DNA from: Mycolicibacterium aubagnense
GTDB taxonomy: Bacteria; Actinomycetota; Actinomycetes; Mycobacteriales; Mycobacteriaceae
Direction of reading: 5' to 3'
Length of the DNA: 64,000 bases
Assembly (NCBI RefSeq): GCF_010730955.1
Contig: NZ_AP022577.1
Coordinates: 806,001-870,000 of the forward strand
Shown here: positions 37,826 to 48,304 of the stretch, in pieces
Layout of the letters: every line of letters begins with the position of its first letter
Position numbering within the stretch: the stretch's first letter is position 1
The notes under the pieces: model-generated
What the model was told of the DNA's origin: nothing
Databases searched by the model: none
Seen by the model: only the letters and a program-made list of their open reading frames with translations
Made by a program: the position numbers and the translations under genes

Positions 37826-38260
37826 CTAGGTAGCTGTGGCTTCGACGTCAGGCTCAGGGCCAAAGGAAAATCGGCGACCGGTGAGTCTGAGCGGGCGGAT
37901 TCGTACGTAGTGCTGCTTCACGGTCGCAATCCATGGAATGAGCTGTGCTTGGTCAGCCTCGGTGATCTCTTCATCGGTGCGTAGCGTCTTGGCCATTCCC
38001 CTGATGACCACGCTCCAGCCTTCGGCAGCATCGTGGTCGTCGGCTTCGAACAGCACGTTCTTGTTGATCGCAGCGCTGACGAGCTTGGTACCCTCCGCTG
38101 TGCGGAACAGCACGCTGTGGCCTTGCACGACGAAGTTGACCGGGAATATCTCGACCTGACCGTCGACGACCGTAACGAGCCGTCCCAGCGCGACTCCGCG
38201 CATAAGATTCCAGCATTCACTCTCCGACAAGATGGAGATCGGTTGCGTTAGTTGGGACAT
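37826..38260 (-). CDS. Pyridoxamine 5'-phosphate oxidase-like flavin protein (Rv3129-like)
   Basis: A 144-residue split-barrel protein starting MSQLTQPISILSESECWNLM, with GRLVTVVDGQVEIFPVNFVV and SVLFRTAEGTKLVSA typical of the PNPOx_2 family. Family knowledge: members bind FMN, F420 or haem-degradation substrates; Rv3129 is a DosR-regulon member. The exact cofactor is not shown. ATG 38260 is preceded by TAAGG. It shares the two-box region 38324-38381 with the divergent USP gene at 38448. Confidence 0.82.
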   Translation of the reverse strand: MSQLTQPISILSESECWNLMRGVALGRLVTVVDGQVEIFPVNFVVQGHSVLFRTAEGTKLVSAAINKNVLFEADDHDAAEGWSVVIRGMAKTLRTDEEITEADQAQLIPWIATVKQHYVRIRPLRLTGRRFSFGPEPDVEATAT

Positions 38261-38323
38261 GCCCGTGACCTTACGGAGCGCTGCGTGCAACGACTGTGGC
38301 CGAAAGTCATCCAATCGGCATTC

Positions 38324-38343
38324 CAATGGCCTTTGGCCCGGTC
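38324..38343. promoter_or_regulatory. DevR/DosR-like box
   Basis: Core TGGCCTTTGGCCCG at 38327-38340, 67 bases from the PNPOx-like start at 38260. The same 67-base spacing separates hspX from its proximal box. Confidence 0.55.
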
Positions 38344-38361
38344 CGAATCGTTCGTGATGGA

Positions 38362-38381
38362 CCGGTGCCTTTGGTCTCTAT
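38362..38381. promoter_or_regulatory. DevR/DosR-like box
   Basis: Core GTGCCTTTGGTCTC at 38365-38378, 70 bases before the USP start at 38448. Confidence 0.55.
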
Positions 38382-38447
38382 CGTCGTTCAGCGACCCAGC
38401 CGATACTGGAGGCGAAAGCGTCCAGTGCGACACGAAGTGAGGTTGGC

Positions 38448-39287
38448 ATGACGAACCCTCGTGCCGGCCTGCCCGTTGTCGTCGGCATCGACGGCTCCGA
38501 TGCGGCTATCCGGGCGGCGCTGTGGGCCATTGATGAAGCTATGGTCCGAAGTGTTCCGTTACGGTTGGTGGCCGCGCTCTCGCCGGCACATCTCGAACGC
38601 TCGCATGGGACGGCCGATCCATCGGTGGCGCATGCAGATACGGCACTGCGGGCCGCAGCAGACGCAGTGGCGGCCACTGGCAAGCCGGTGCAGATCGAGA
38701 CTGTCCAAAAGCACACCGCCCCAACCACCCTGCTCCTCGACGAGTCACGATCTGCCGCTCTCCTGTGCGTGGGTTCGGTAGGCATAGATCGGATAGCTGC
38801 CAGAGTCTTGGGGTCGACCGCCGAAGCTGTCGCAAGCCGCGCGCAGTGTCCGGTCGCCATCGTCCGCTCGCATAGCGGGACATCTGTGCACACCGAACGT
38901 TCATCGGGTCGCAATGGATGGGTTGCTCTGTCCTTCAACACTTCTGGCGATCATGACGAGCTTGCGGCGGTCGCATTCCGCGAGGCCGCGCTGCGCAACA
39001 CCGGGGTGATCGCGGTCCTCGTACCGTCGTCGGCCCAGACAACCGCACGCGATTCACTCGTCGACAGAATCATCGCAGACTGGTCGTCCCGCTACCCGGA
39101 TGTTCCGGTCCAGAGCTGGATGGCCGCCAGGTCACTCGACGAATTCATCGCCAGCAGTGAGGTTCCCATCCAGTTGGCAGTGATCGGACCGCCTGACGCC
39201 CACCACCTCCAACGGCTGGTCGGCCCGGCGAACGGTCTGTCGCATTTTACGCAAACCGAATGCTCGGTCATCGTCGTGCGCCACTAA
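38448..39287 (+). CDS. Universal stress protein, tandem UspA domains
   Basis: A 279-residue protein. Domain 1 has [22 protein letters not shown] and the loop region SVGIDRIAARVLGSTAEAVASRA; domain 2 (from about residue 157, WVALSFNTSGDHDELAAVAF) has lost the canonical nucleotide loop. It is closest within the window to the USP at 9663. Family knowledge: DosR-induced two-domain USP. ATG 38448 follows GTGAGGTTGGC. No gene follows for 220 bases, where I see no supported coding frame. Confidence 0.88.
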   Translation: MTNPRAGLPVVVGIDGSDAAIRAALWAIDEAMVRSVPLRLVAALSPAHLERSHGTADPSVAHADTALRAAADAVAATGKPVQIETVQKHTAPTTLLLDESRSAALLCVGSVGIDRIAARVLGSTAEAVASRAQCPVAIVRSHSGTSVHTERSSGRNGWVALSFNTSGDHDELAAVAFREAALRNTGVIAVLVPSSAQTTARDSLVDRIIADWSSRYPDVPVQSWMAARSLDEFIASSEVPIQLAVIGPPDAHHLQRLVGPANGLSHFTQTECSVIVVRH

Positions 39288-39508
39288 CTCGGCAACGAGG
39301 ATGCTACGTTGATGCCGCCCGCCGGCATCGTAACGGACACCCGCACAACGGATCTTGTCCGTGGGACGCACCACCTCGGCTGCGGTGGTCCTATCCAAAG
39401 CCGGATTCATCGTCAGCGTGACATCAGCGTGACAATGGTCGGCCGGCTCAGCACTCCGGACATTTCACAACTCCCGTCGCTCGACTCAGTTGCGCCGGCT
39501 ACGGGTCG

Positions 39509-39790
39509 TCAGTGCACGGAAGTTACGGGCTGTTGAGTGCTGACTGCGATATCGTGGCTGGCCGCGACGAGCAACTGATCGGCCAGGTCGCGAAGTGCAC
39601 GAGCGACAGCGAGTTCGTCTCCGATATCGCTGATGTCTCGGTCGGCCGGATTGCACCGCGCCGCGCCAAAACCCACCGATTCTTTGTCGCTCCAATACAA
39701 GCGTGCCTTGGCGCGAGTGTGGCCATCGCGTTCGTCGATGGAGACGTACACTGTCCAGCGCTTAAGCGTTCTGGCTTGACCAAAACTCAT
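39509..39790 (-). CDS. DUF1876 protein, Rv1738/Rv2632c-like
   Basis: A 93-residue protein with the family blocks [33 protein letters not shown] and [19 protein letters not shown]. It matches Rv1738 closely. Family knowledge: Rv1738 is strongly DosR-induced and folds like bacterial ribosome-hibernation factors, so a role in slowing translation has been proposed. ATG 39790 follows AGAGGGGCGCTCAG. It lies 66 bases downstream of hspX on the same strand, with a strong hairpin between them that may set its expression below that of hspX. Confidence 0.9.
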   Translation of the reverse strand: MSFGQARTLKRWTVYVSIDERDGHTRAKARLYWSDKESVGFGAARCNPADRDISDIGDELAVARALRDLADQLLVAASHDIAVSTQQPVTSVH

Positions 39791-39810
39791 CTGAGCGCCC
39801 CTCTACTTGG

Positions 39811-39853
39811 GTGCCCGTGGTCCCGCATCGGGATTGACCCGGGACCACGGCAC
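39811..39853 (-). terminator. Strong hairpin between hspX and the DUF1876 gene
   Basis: CCGTGGTCCCG (39815-39825) pairs perfectly with CGGGACCACGG (39840-39850), extended by GTGC/GCAC with one bulge; the loop is 14 bases. It starts 4 bases after the hspX stop. It could terminate, attenuate or stabilise the hspX transcript. Confidence 0.65.
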
Positions 39854-39856
39854 AGG

Positions 39857-40291
39857 TCACTTGGCAGGCTCGATCGCCACGTGCTTCTCGGCCGACTTGA
39901 CGGCACTGACCGGTACCGTGACCGTCAGAATGCCTTTGTCGTATCCGGCTTTGATGCCATCTTCATCGGCGCCCGACGGCAGCGTCACCGAACGCACGAA
40001 CGAGCCGTAACTGAACTCGGAGCGCCCGTTTGATTCCTTCTTCTCGCTGCGTTCGGCCTTGATGGTCAAGACGCCGTCGCGCACGGTGATATCGACATCC
40101 TTTTCCGGATCGATGCCCGGCAGTTCAGCGCGAACCTGGTAGTTGTCCTCTGTCATCTCGTCCTCGACCCGGATGATGTGGTTGTCGAAGACCGGGTGCA
40201 TGCTGGGCCAGGCCGGCAGGCCGGCAAACAGCTCGGTGAAGTCCGGCCAGAACGAGCGCGGCCGGTGTTGGACAGGAAGTTTCGATGACAT
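39857..40291 (-). CDS. hspX: Alpha-crystallin small heat-shock protein (HspX/Acr)
   Basis: A 144-residue Hsp20 protein, the same length as M. tuberculosis HspX and similar throughout: LPVQHRPRSFWPDFTELFAG at the start, YQVRAELPGIDPEKDVDITV, GRSEFSYGSFVRSVTLP and YDKGILTVTVPVS. The alpha-crystallin domain covers about 45-135, and the short C-terminal tail has an I-E-P rather than an IxI motif. Family knowledge: an ATP-independent chaperone that is the hallmark DosR product. Boxes stand 67 and 121 bases before ATG 40291. Confidence 0.95.
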   Translation of the reverse strand: MSSKLPVQHRPRSFWPDFTELFAGLPAWPSMHPVFDNHIIRVEDEMTEDNYQVRAELPGIDPEKDVDITVRDGVLTIKAERSEKKESNGRSEFSYGSFVRSVTLPSGADEDGIKAGYDKGILTVTVPVSAVKSAEKHVAIEPAK

Positions 40292-40354
40292 GGCGACTCC
40301 TCGGGCGGGTTGATGGTTTCCATCGATATCGGATCACCGTCGCGGAGCGGCACG

Positions 40355-40374
40355 GTAGGGACCGAAGGCCCGGC
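40355..40374. promoter_or_regulatory. DevR/DosR-like box, hspX-proximal
   Basis: Core GGGACCGAAGGCCC at 40358-40371, 67 bases before the hspX start. Confidence 0.72.
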
Positions 40375-40408
40375 TCTGTGTGCCGTTCGTCGGCGGTCGG
40401 TGGACAAC

Positions 40409-40428
40409 TAAGGGACGCAAGGCCCTAG
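40409..40428. promoter_or_regulatory. DevR/DosR-like box, SRPBCC-proximal
   Basis: Core GGGACGCAAGGCCC at 40412-40425. The core end is 37 bases before ATG 40462; it is also the distal box for hspX. Confidence 0.72.
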
Positions 40429-40461
40429 TTGGATGTGGCGATCCGAGTGCAGGGTCGTCGC

Positions 40462-41133
40462 ATGACGAGGACACATCTGACGGAAGCTGTGGCCATCTCG
40501 GCTCTGCTGTACGCCGCACGGCGCTACTACCGCAATTGGGGCACGACGAAGCAGGAATGCCGCCATAAGCTTCCGGGTGATGAACTGGTTCGCTCCCCCG
40601 CACTTCAGTCGACTGAGGGCGTGTGGATCGACGCACCGGTGGAGGCAGTCTGGCCATGGCTCACGCAACTGGGTCAGGACCGCGCCGGCTTCTACACCTT
40701 CGAGACCATCGAAAGCCTGCTGGGGCTCGAATTCCACGTTGACACCACCATTCATCCCGACTGGCAGCGGCTCTCGCCGGGCGACCCGGTACGCCTGGCG
40801 CCGCCCGGCTGGTTCGGACGGAAGTACGGGCTCGTGCTCACGGTATCGCGCATCGTCGAAAACCAGACGATCGTGCTCAGTGGAGCTCCGCCGGAATTCC
40901 CTTGGCACGCGGTGTGGTCATTCCACCTTGAGCCGCATTACGACGACCAATGCCGGCTACTGGTGCGCACCCGGGCAGGGCTCCGTCATCCGGGCCAGCT
41001 GTTCATCACCGAATTAGCCGGTCCAGCAGTTACTCTCACCGTGCGCGGGATGTTGTTGGGCATCAAGGACCGGGTGGAAACGGCACAGCGCGCCCACGAG
41101 AAACCTCGCACGGGTACCGCGCAAGGCGCGTGA
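40462..41133 (+). CDS. SRPBCC-fold protein
   Basis: A 223-residue protein starting MTRTHLTEAVAISALLYAAR with a possible short membrane helix, then an SRPBCC (START-like) domain: VWIDAPVEAVWPWLTQLGQD, FYTFETIESLLGLEFH and PPEFPWHAVWSFHLEP. Family knowledge: these folds bind hydrophobic ligands in a deep pocket; no ligand can be inferred. The ATG at 40462 was chosen because it lies exactly 37 bases from a DevR-like core, as at two other genes; no ribosome site precedes it. It is divergent from hspX. Confidence 0.8.
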   Translation: MTRTHLTEAVAISALLYAARRYYRNWGTTKQECRHKLPGDELVRSPALQSTEGVWIDAPVEAVWPWLTQLGQDRAGFYTFETIESLLGLEFHVDTTIHPDWQRLSPGDPVRLAPPGWFGRKYGLVLTVSRIVENQTIVLSGAPPEFPWHAVWSFHLEPHYDDQCRLLVRTRAGLRHPGQLFITELAGPAVTLTVRGMLLGIKDRVETAQRAHEKPRTGTAQGA

Positions 41134-41169
41134 TAAGGCCTGCGCACCAGTCACTTTCGCCGGACGCGA

Positions 41170-41445
41170 ATGAAGGTCGAAGACCTCTGCCATGACCACT
41201 CCCACCTATGTTCACAACCTCTCCGCACTGCGACACTCACACTGGCCACGATGGCGGTGATCGGGCTCGGTATTGCGCTGACGGTGTCCCGGCTGAGTGG
41301 CCCGCTCGGCTTCACATCGTTGCCATGGCAGTTCTTCCTGGCACTGCCTGGATTCACCGTCGCCGCTGGTCGATGTCACGAGAGCGGTGTTCTAAACCGA
41401 ACCCGTCCGAGTGGCAGGGCAGCCGCATCGCACGCGGGGTCATGA
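41170..41445 (+). pseudogene. Remnant of a P-type (Mg2+/Ca2+-type) ATPase C-terminus
   Basis: A short frame carries LRTATLTLATMAVIGLGIAL and FTSLPWQFFLALPGF, which resemble the last membrane helices of MgtA/CtpF-type ATPases (the usual pattern is leucine-rich, then GF-PLP-x-FFL). Nothing of the ATP-binding parts is present in the window, and the frame has no ribosome site. It is probably the leftover of a deleted transporter gene. CtpF is a DosR-regulon member in M. tuberculosis, which would fit, but the link is speculative. Confidence 0.4.
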
Positions 41446-41518
41446 GCACCTAATCCACCGCCGGGCTGCCCGCTTCAGTCATTCTGGGCGTCTGTGATTT
41501 CCCGCCGCGGGGCGGGCA

Positions 41519-41538
41519 TTGATGACCTTGGTCACTAT
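41519..41538. promoter_or_regulatory. DevR/DosR-like box upstream of the 2-oxoacid dehydrogenase operon
   Basis: Core ATGACCTTGGTCAC at 41522-41535, 59 bases before ATG 41594. Spacing matches the stronger box before 31365. Confidence 0.5.
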
Positions 41539-41593
41539 CGCTGCCTGGGCACGCGCCAAAGAATGAATGCGTCGTGCGATCGAAAGGAAGCCG

Positions 41594-41848
41594 ATGTCAC
41601 GCACCGATGAGTTCGAACTGACCAGCGACCTACTCGACGCCATCGCCTGGAAATTCCTGGGCTCCGAGTTCACCGGACGGCGCTATGTCGGGTGGCCGAT
41701 CGAACAGCGTCTCGACCGATACCTCATCCACCAAGGTCTGCCCGACTTGGTTGACGACGGGTCCGCCTTCAACGCGCTGTTGGACCGCGTCATGACCAAC
41801 ATCGGCCCGGCTTTCCGCAGTGGCGTTCTTGCGGTGTCGGCGGGTTAG
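41594..41848 (+). CDS. Small hypothetical protein, first gene of the E1/E2/ACP operon
   Basis: An 84-residue soluble protein ([40 protein letters not shown], then [18 protein letters not shown]). I do not recognise the family. The start has a strong ribosome site AAAGGAAG. The gap to the acyl-CoA synthetase is 8 bases, so it leads the operon and may be a regulator or accessory factor of it. Confidence 0.68.
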   Translation: MSRTDEFELTSDLLDAIAWKFLGSEFTGRRYVGWPIEQRLDRYLIHQGLPDLVDDGSAFNALLDRVMTNIGPAFRSGVLAVSAG

Positions 41849-41856
41849 GACTTCCC

Positions 41857-43652
<1,796 letters not shown>

Positions 43653-43656
<4 letters not shown>

Positions 43657-44636
43657 CACCCGCTCTGCTCAACCACGAGCTCACACTGGGCCTGCTTTCG
43701 GACATGGTCCGCGTGCGCCGCATGGAGGAACGCTGCGCAGAACTGTATGGGCAGACCAAGATTCGCGGCTTCCTGCACCTGTATGTCGGCCAGGAGGCCG
43801 TCGCGGCCGGGTCGCTTCGCGCGCTGGGGCCTGACGACGCGGTAGTGGCCACCTATCGCGAGCATGCCCACGCGCTACTGCGAGGCATCCCGATGACGGC
43901 GATCATGGCCGAGATGTTCGGCAAGCGCGAAGGCTGCTCGCGCGGGCGCGGCGGGTCGATGCACCTCTTCGACGCCGCCAGGCGCTTCTACGGGGGCAAC
44001 GCCATCGTCGCGGCCGGCCTGCCGCTCGCGGTGGGTCTGGCGCTGGCGGATGCCACGCAACATGGAAATCGGCTCACCGCTTGCTATTTCGGCGACGGAG
44101 CGGTCGCGGAGGGGGCCTTCCACGAATCGCTGAACATGGCCGCACTGTGGCAGTTACCGGTCTTGTTCTGTTGCGAGAACAACCTTTACGCGATGGGTAC
44201 GGCGTTGTCGCGGGCGCAGTCGCAGACCGATCTCACCGCCAAGGCGGCGTCGTATCGGGTGCCGACACTGGCTGTCGACGGGATGGACGTCACCGCGTGC
44301 CATGGCGCCGCCCGGGAGGCCGCGGCACACATCCGCACCGAAGGCGGCCCATTCTTCGTCGAGTTCCGCACGTACCGGTTCCGTGCTCATTCGATGTTCG
44401 ACCCCGAGCTGTATCGCGACAAGGCCGAAGTCGAGCACTGGCGCACACGTGATCCGATATCCCAGTTCACCGCCACCTCGCTGCAAGACGGCACGCTTGC
44501 CCCGGACGACGTCACCGCGATCGAGGAAACCGCTGAGCGCGAGATCGATGACGCCGTCGCGTTCGCCGAGGCTGGAACCTGGGAGGATGTCGAAGACCTT
44601 GAACGCGACGTGCTGACTCCGGAATCGGCCCGATGA
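43653..44636 (+). CDS. 2-oxoacid dehydrogenase E1 alpha (pyruvate/acetoin type)
   Basis: A 327-residue thiamine diphosphate enzyme subunit. The ThDP motif is present as [20 protein letters not shown] ending CENN, together with [11 protein letters not shown] and [15 protein letters not shown]. Family knowledge: E1 alpha with E1 beta decarboxylates pyruvate, acetoin or a similar 2-oxo compound and loads the acyl group onto lipoyl-E2. GTG 43653 overlaps the previous stop (GTGA), and its own stop overlaps the E1 beta start, giving translational coupling through the operon. Confidence 0.92.
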
Positions 44637-45610
44637 AGACCGCATACCGCACCGCAGTACACGATGCCCTTCGCGACGCCTTGCTCAATGACCCCCGCGT
44701 CGTGTTGATGGGCGAAGACGTCGGCCGATACGGCGGGACCTACGCGGCATCCAAGGGGCTGCTCGATGAATTCGGTCCCGAACGGGTTCGTGATACCCCG
44801 TTGTCAGAGCTGGGTTTCGTCGGAGTCGGCATCGGCGCGGCGCTGGGCGGTCTGCGTCCGATCGTCGAAATCATGACGGTGAACTTCAGCTTGCTCGCCC
44901 TGGACCAGATCGTCAATACCGCTGCGGCACTGCGGCATATGTCCGGCGGCCAGTTCTCGGTCCCGCTGGTTGTCCGAATGGCCACCGGAGCTGGACGTCA
45001 ACTCGCGGCTCAACATTCCCACAGCCTGGAGTGCTGGTACGCCCATATTCCGGGCATCACGGTGCTCGCGCCGGCGACCGTGTCCGATGCGTACGGCATG
45101 CTGGGCACGGCGCTGGCCGCCCCGGATCCGGTGGTGATCTTCGAACACGTCCAGCTCTACAACAGTTCGGCCGAGGTCGATGGGCTGGTTCCGACCGATA
45201 TTTCGCGCGCGGCGATACGCCGGGCCGGGTCCGACGTCACAGTGATCGCCTACGGCGGAACGCTGCCCAAGGCCCTCGACGCGGCCGACACCCTGACATT
45301 GGACGGTTTCGATTGTGAGGTAATCGATTTGCGGGTCCTGCGGCCGCTCGATACCGACACCATCGTTGCGTCTGTACGCAAGACGCATCGAGCGGTGATC
45401 GTCGACGAGGCTTGGCGCAGCGGCAGTTTGGCGGCCGAAATCAGCGCGCGTCTCATGGAGAACGCCTTCTTCGACCTCGACGCACCAGTTGCGCGGGTCT
45501 GCAGTGCCGAAGTGCCCATCCCCTACGCAAAACATCTCGAGTACGCGACGCTACCGCAGCCCGAAGCTGTCGTCGCCGCGGTGAAAAACCTCTTCGGTGA
45601 ACAACGATGA
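44633..45610 (+). CDS. 2-oxoacid dehydrogenase E1 beta
   Basis: A 325-residue subunit with [38 protein letters not shown] and [16 protein letters not shown], all typical of PdhB/AcoB. Family knowledge: forms the alpha2beta2 E1 with the preceding protein; conserved acidic residues contact ThDP. Overlaps of 4 bases on both sides keep it in stoichiometry with E1 alpha and E2. The substrate (pyruvate, acetoin or branched 2-oxoacid) cannot be assigned from what I can see. Confidence 0.92.
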   Translation: MKTAYRTAVHDALRDALLNDPRVVLMGEDVGRYGGTYAASKGLLDEFGPERVRDTPLSELGFVGVGIGAALGGLRPIVEIMTVNFSLLALDQIVNTAAALRHMSGGQFSVPLVVRMATGAGRQLAAQHSHSLECWYAHIPGITVLAPATVSDAYGMLGTALAAPDPVVIFEHVQLYNSSAEVDGLVPTDISRAAIRRAGSDVTVIAYGGTLPKALDAADTLTLDGFDCEVIDLRVLRPLDTDTIVASVRKTHRAVIVDEAWRSGSLAAEISARLMENAFFDLDAPVARVCSAEVPIPYAKHLEYATLPQPEAVVAAVKNLFGEQR

Positions 45611-46830
45611 TCGAGTTCACCATGCCATCGCTGGGCTCCGACATGGACGAGGGCACCCTCGACGAATGGCTGATCAAACCCGGAGACATGGTGACCCGGG
45701 GCCAGGTGGTGGCAATCGTGGAAACCTCCAAGGCCGCCGTCGAAATCGAATGCTGGCATGAGGGCACAGTCGGAGAACTGTTGGTCCCCGTCGGCCGCAC
45801 CGTCCGCATCGGTGCGCCGCTGGCGACACTGCTGGCGCCCGGCGAGGCGCCCGGCCAGGCGGTCGGCACGGCGGCCGGCCAGGCGGTCGGCACGGCGGTC
45901 GGCACGGCGGCCGGCGAGGCACCAAGACAAGCGTCACCGATACCAACCGGCAAGACGACGGCCGCCGGGCCACCCCCGGCGGCCGTCGCACCCCAGCGGC
46001 GCCGGTGGGTGACTCCCGCTGCCCGTCGCCTCGCGGCGACGACAGGTGTCGACGTCGACGCCCTGACGGGTACGGGACCGCAGGGATCGATCACCATTGG
46101 CGACGTCGAGCGGGCGGCAGTGGCGACGCAGCCGAAACCGAAGGCGACCGCCGCCGACCGTGCCGCCCAGATGCGGACATCCATTGCAGCCGCGATGAGC
46201 CGGTCGAAGCGGGAGATTCCGCACTACTACCTCGCCCACGAGATCGTCATGGACGCGGCCCTCGCCTGGTTGACCGAACGCAACGCCGACAGGCCGATCA
46301 CCGAACGGGTGTTGCCCGCGGTGCTGCAGTTGAAGGCGGTTGCCCTTGCCGCCGCGCGCTACCACGATTTCAACGGCTTCTGGCGGTGCGATACGTTCGA
46401 ACCTGCCCCCGGCGTCCACATCGGGGTCGCGATCTCCCTACGCAGTGGCGGCTTGGTCGCACCCGCCATCCATGACGTCGGCGATACGAAGCTCGACGAC
46501 CTGATGAGCAACCTGTCGGATCTGGTGGCCCGCGCCCGCGCGGGATCGCTGCGCAGTTCGGAGATGTCGGACCCAACCATCACGGTCACCAACCTCGGCG
46601 AGCAAGGGGTCGACACCGTTTTCGGCGTGATCTATCCACCGCAAGTGGCGCTGGTCGGGTTCGGCAGGCCGGCACCACGAGTTCGCGCCGTCGACGGTGG
46701 GATACGCATCGCCACGACGGTGCATGCCTCACTCGCAGCCGACCACCGGGCGAGCGACGGACACCGCGGCGCGCTCTTCCTCAGCACGATCAACGACCTG
46801 CTGCAACGCCCTGACCTCTTGGACAAGTGA
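45607..46830 (+). CDS. 2-oxoacid dehydrogenase E2 (lipoyl dihydrolipoamide acyltransferase)
   Basis: A 407-residue protein. One lipoyl domain (1-78) has the modified Lys43 in [10 protein letters not shown]. Then comes a low-complexity linker of GQAVGT/AAG repeats (about 80-105). A peripheral-subunit binding domain (about 135-175, [21 protein letters not shown]) and a catalytic domain ending in [14 protein letters not shown] follow, with the DHRxxDG active site intact. Family knowledge: transfers the acyl group to CoA. No E3 (lipoamide dehydrogenase) gene lies in the window. It is followed after 7 bases by an acyl carrier protein, an unusual partner. Confidence 0.92.
   Translation: MIEFTMPSLGSDMDEGTLDEWLIKPGDMVTRGQVVAIVETSKAAVEIECWHEGTVGELLVPVGRTVRIGAPLATLLAPGEAPGQAVGTAAGQAVGTAVGTAAGEAPRQASPIPTGKTTAAGPPPAAVAPQRRRWVTPAARRLAATTGVDVDALTGTGPQGSITIGDVERAAVATQPKPKATAADRAAQMRTSIAAAMSRSKREIPHYYLAHEIVMDAALAWLTERNADRPITERVLPAVLQLKAVALAAARYHDFNGFWRCDTFEPAPGVHIGVAISLRSGGLVAPAIHDVGDTKLDDLMSNLSDLVARARAGSLRSSEMSDPTITVTNLGEQGVDTVFGVIYPPQVALVGFGRPAPRVRAVDGGIRIATTVHASLAADHRASDGHRGALFLSTINDLLQRPDLLDK
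45851..45919 (+). repeat. Imperfect direct repeats encoding the E2 linker
   Basis: Units built on GGCCAGGCGGTCGGCACGGC recur about three times, one of them shortened, and encode [13 protein letters not shown] linker residues. Unit number may vary between strains. Confidence 0.7.
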
Positions 46831-46837
46831 GAAAGCT

Positions 46838-47098
46838 ATGAGCGACAACGACATTCGCGGGGAAGTTCTCTCGATCTTGACCGCGATCGCTCCCGAGGTG
46901 GACCCGGGCGATATCCGGGACGAGCAGCCGCTCCGGGACCAGGTGGATCTCGATTCCATGGATTGGCTGAACTTTCTGGTCGGCATCCACAAACAACTCC
47001 GCGTGGATATCCCCGAAAAGGACTATTCGTCCCTGCGCACCCTGGACGACGTGGTGCGCTACCTCAATCAGCATGCAGTGCAAGGCAAATTGACGTAA
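46838..47098 (+). CDS. Acyl carrier protein
   Basis: An 86-residue carrier protein with the phosphopantetheine attachment Ser in VDLDSMDWLNFLVGIHKQL (DSM motif) and the usual four-helix pattern. ATG 46838 lies 7 bases after the E2 stop. Family knowledge: holo-ACP carries acyl thioesters to acyltransferases. Placed last in an operon of acyl-CoA synthetase, E1 and E2, it may accept acyl groups from one of them. It is not the housekeeping AcpM by context, but that is inference. Confidence 0.88.
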   Translation: MSDNDIRGEVLSILTAIAPEVDPGDIRDEQPLRDQVDLDSMDWLNFLVGIHKQLRVDIPEKDYSSLRTLDDVVRYLNQHAVQGKLT

Positions 47099-47344
47099 GC
47101 GTCGGCCGCCCAACGCCGTCACGCTTGGGGCTCTGGGCATTCCGTTGTGTCTGCCGGCCTGCCCGCTGACGATGTCCGAGATGATGCGCCTGCCACTTAG
47201 TCGCCTTCAGCGATTGGGAGAATTTGGTGGCAGAAAGTTTGCTGATGCGCCCATCCGGCGGTGACCCAGCAACGAATACAGGTTGTCAGGTGCGGTGAAC
47301 AACGCCGCCTGGACGAACGTAATCGAAGCATCACGCACCTCCGG

Positions 47345-47888
47345 TGGGTCCTGGTGATCTGCCAGAAAGGAACGCCATGGCAAGCAAACTCACCCCGCAT
47401 TTCGCGGACGTCCAGGCGCACTACGACCTCTCGGACGACTTCTTCCGGCTCTTCCTCGACCCCAGCCAGACCTACAGCTGCGCATACTTCGAGCGCGACG
47501 ACATGACCCTGGAACAGGCCCAAACGGCCAAGATCGATCTAGCCCTCGGAAAACTGGGCCTAGCACCCGGCATGACACTGCTCGATATCGGCTGCGGCTG
47601 GGGCGCAGCCATGCGCCGCGCCGTCGAAAACCACGACGTGAACGTCATCGGGCTGACACTGTCCAAGAACCAGGCCACGCATGTAGAACAGCTGCTCGAC
47701 GGCATGAACACCACACGCTCGCGCCGCGTCCTGCTACAGGGCTGGGAACAGTTCGACGAACCCGTCGACCGCATCGTGTCCATCGGCGCCTTCGAACACT
47801 TCGGCCACGACCGCTACCCCGCCTTCTTCCGCATGGCCTACGACGCCCTACCGCCGGACGGCGTCATGCTGCTACACACCATCTGCGG
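47345..47888 (+). repeat. Duplicated block 1 (partner 54026-54569)
   Basis: 544 bp nearly identical to 54026-54569, starting 32 bases before the methyltransferase ATG and covering its first 170 codons. Only isolated substitutions are visible. The pair then diverges and rejoins in block 2. Confidence 0.9.
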
Positions 47889-48240
47889 TATCGAAGCGGG
47901 TCAAGCCGCGGCACTGGGCATACCTCTGACGTTCGAGTTGGCGAGGTTCGTGAAGTTCATTCTCACCGAGATCTTCCCCGGCGGCCGGCTGCCATCCATC
48001 TCGATGGTTCACGAGCACGCTACGGCGGCGGGGTTCCGGGTGACCCGGGTGCAATCCCTGCAACCCCACTACGCCACAACCCTGGACCACTGGGCAGAAG
48101 CGCTCGAAACACACCGCGACGAAGCAATCGCTATCCAATCAGTCGAGGTCTACGACCGCTACATGAAATACCTGACCGGCTGCGCCGACATGTTCCGGCT
48201 CAGACAAGTCGACGTCAACCAATTCACCCTGCAGAAGTAA
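47377..48240 (+). CDS. Mycolic acid/cyclopropane fatty acid methyltransferase A
   Basis: A 287-residue SAM-dependent enzyme of the CmaA/MmaA/PcaA family. The SAM site is [17 protein letters not shown]; other blocks are [20 protein letters not shown] and IGAFEHFGHDRYPAFF. Family knowledge: these enzymes add cyclopropane rings or methyl branches to meromycolate chains carried on ACP (AcpM). ATG 47377 follows CCAGAAAGGAACGCC. Its first 170 and last 70 codons are almost identical to the gene at 54058, with a different middle (EAGQAAALGIPLTFELARFV). It follows the ACP gene by 278 bases that hold no recognised gene. Confidence 0.9.
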   Translation: MASKLTPHFADVQAHYDLSDDFFRLFLDPSQTYSCAYFERDDMTLEQAQTAKIDLALGKLGLAPGMTLLDIGCGWGAAMRRAVENHDVNVIGLTLSKNQATHVEQLLDGMNTTRSRRVLLQGWEQFDEPVDRIVSIGAFEHFGHDRYPAFFRMAYDALPPDGVMLLHTICGIEAGQAAALGIPLTFELARFVKFILTEIFPGGRLPSISMVHEHATAAGFRVTRVQSLQPHYATTLDHWAEALETHRDEAIAIQSVEVYDRYMKYLTGCADMFRLRQVDVNQFTLQK

Positions 48241-48261
48241 CAGACCGCCGCCGAACCGTCA
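48027..48261 (+). repeat. Duplicated block 2 (partner 54699-54933)
   Basis: 235 bp covering the last 70 codons, the stop and about 20 bases beyond, highly similar to 54699-54933 with a handful of substitutions. Confidence 0.88.
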
Positions 48262-48304
48262 CCCATACGCTCGGCAGGTTCTGCCGGGCTGAAAGGCAAT
48301 ATTG

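Noticed and set aside
47120..47145. TTGGGGCTCTGGGCATT as a box before methyltransferase A
   Set aside because: It lies 235 bases from the gene and the right arm is poor; the two methyltransferases A and C share their upstream 32 bases but not this site.
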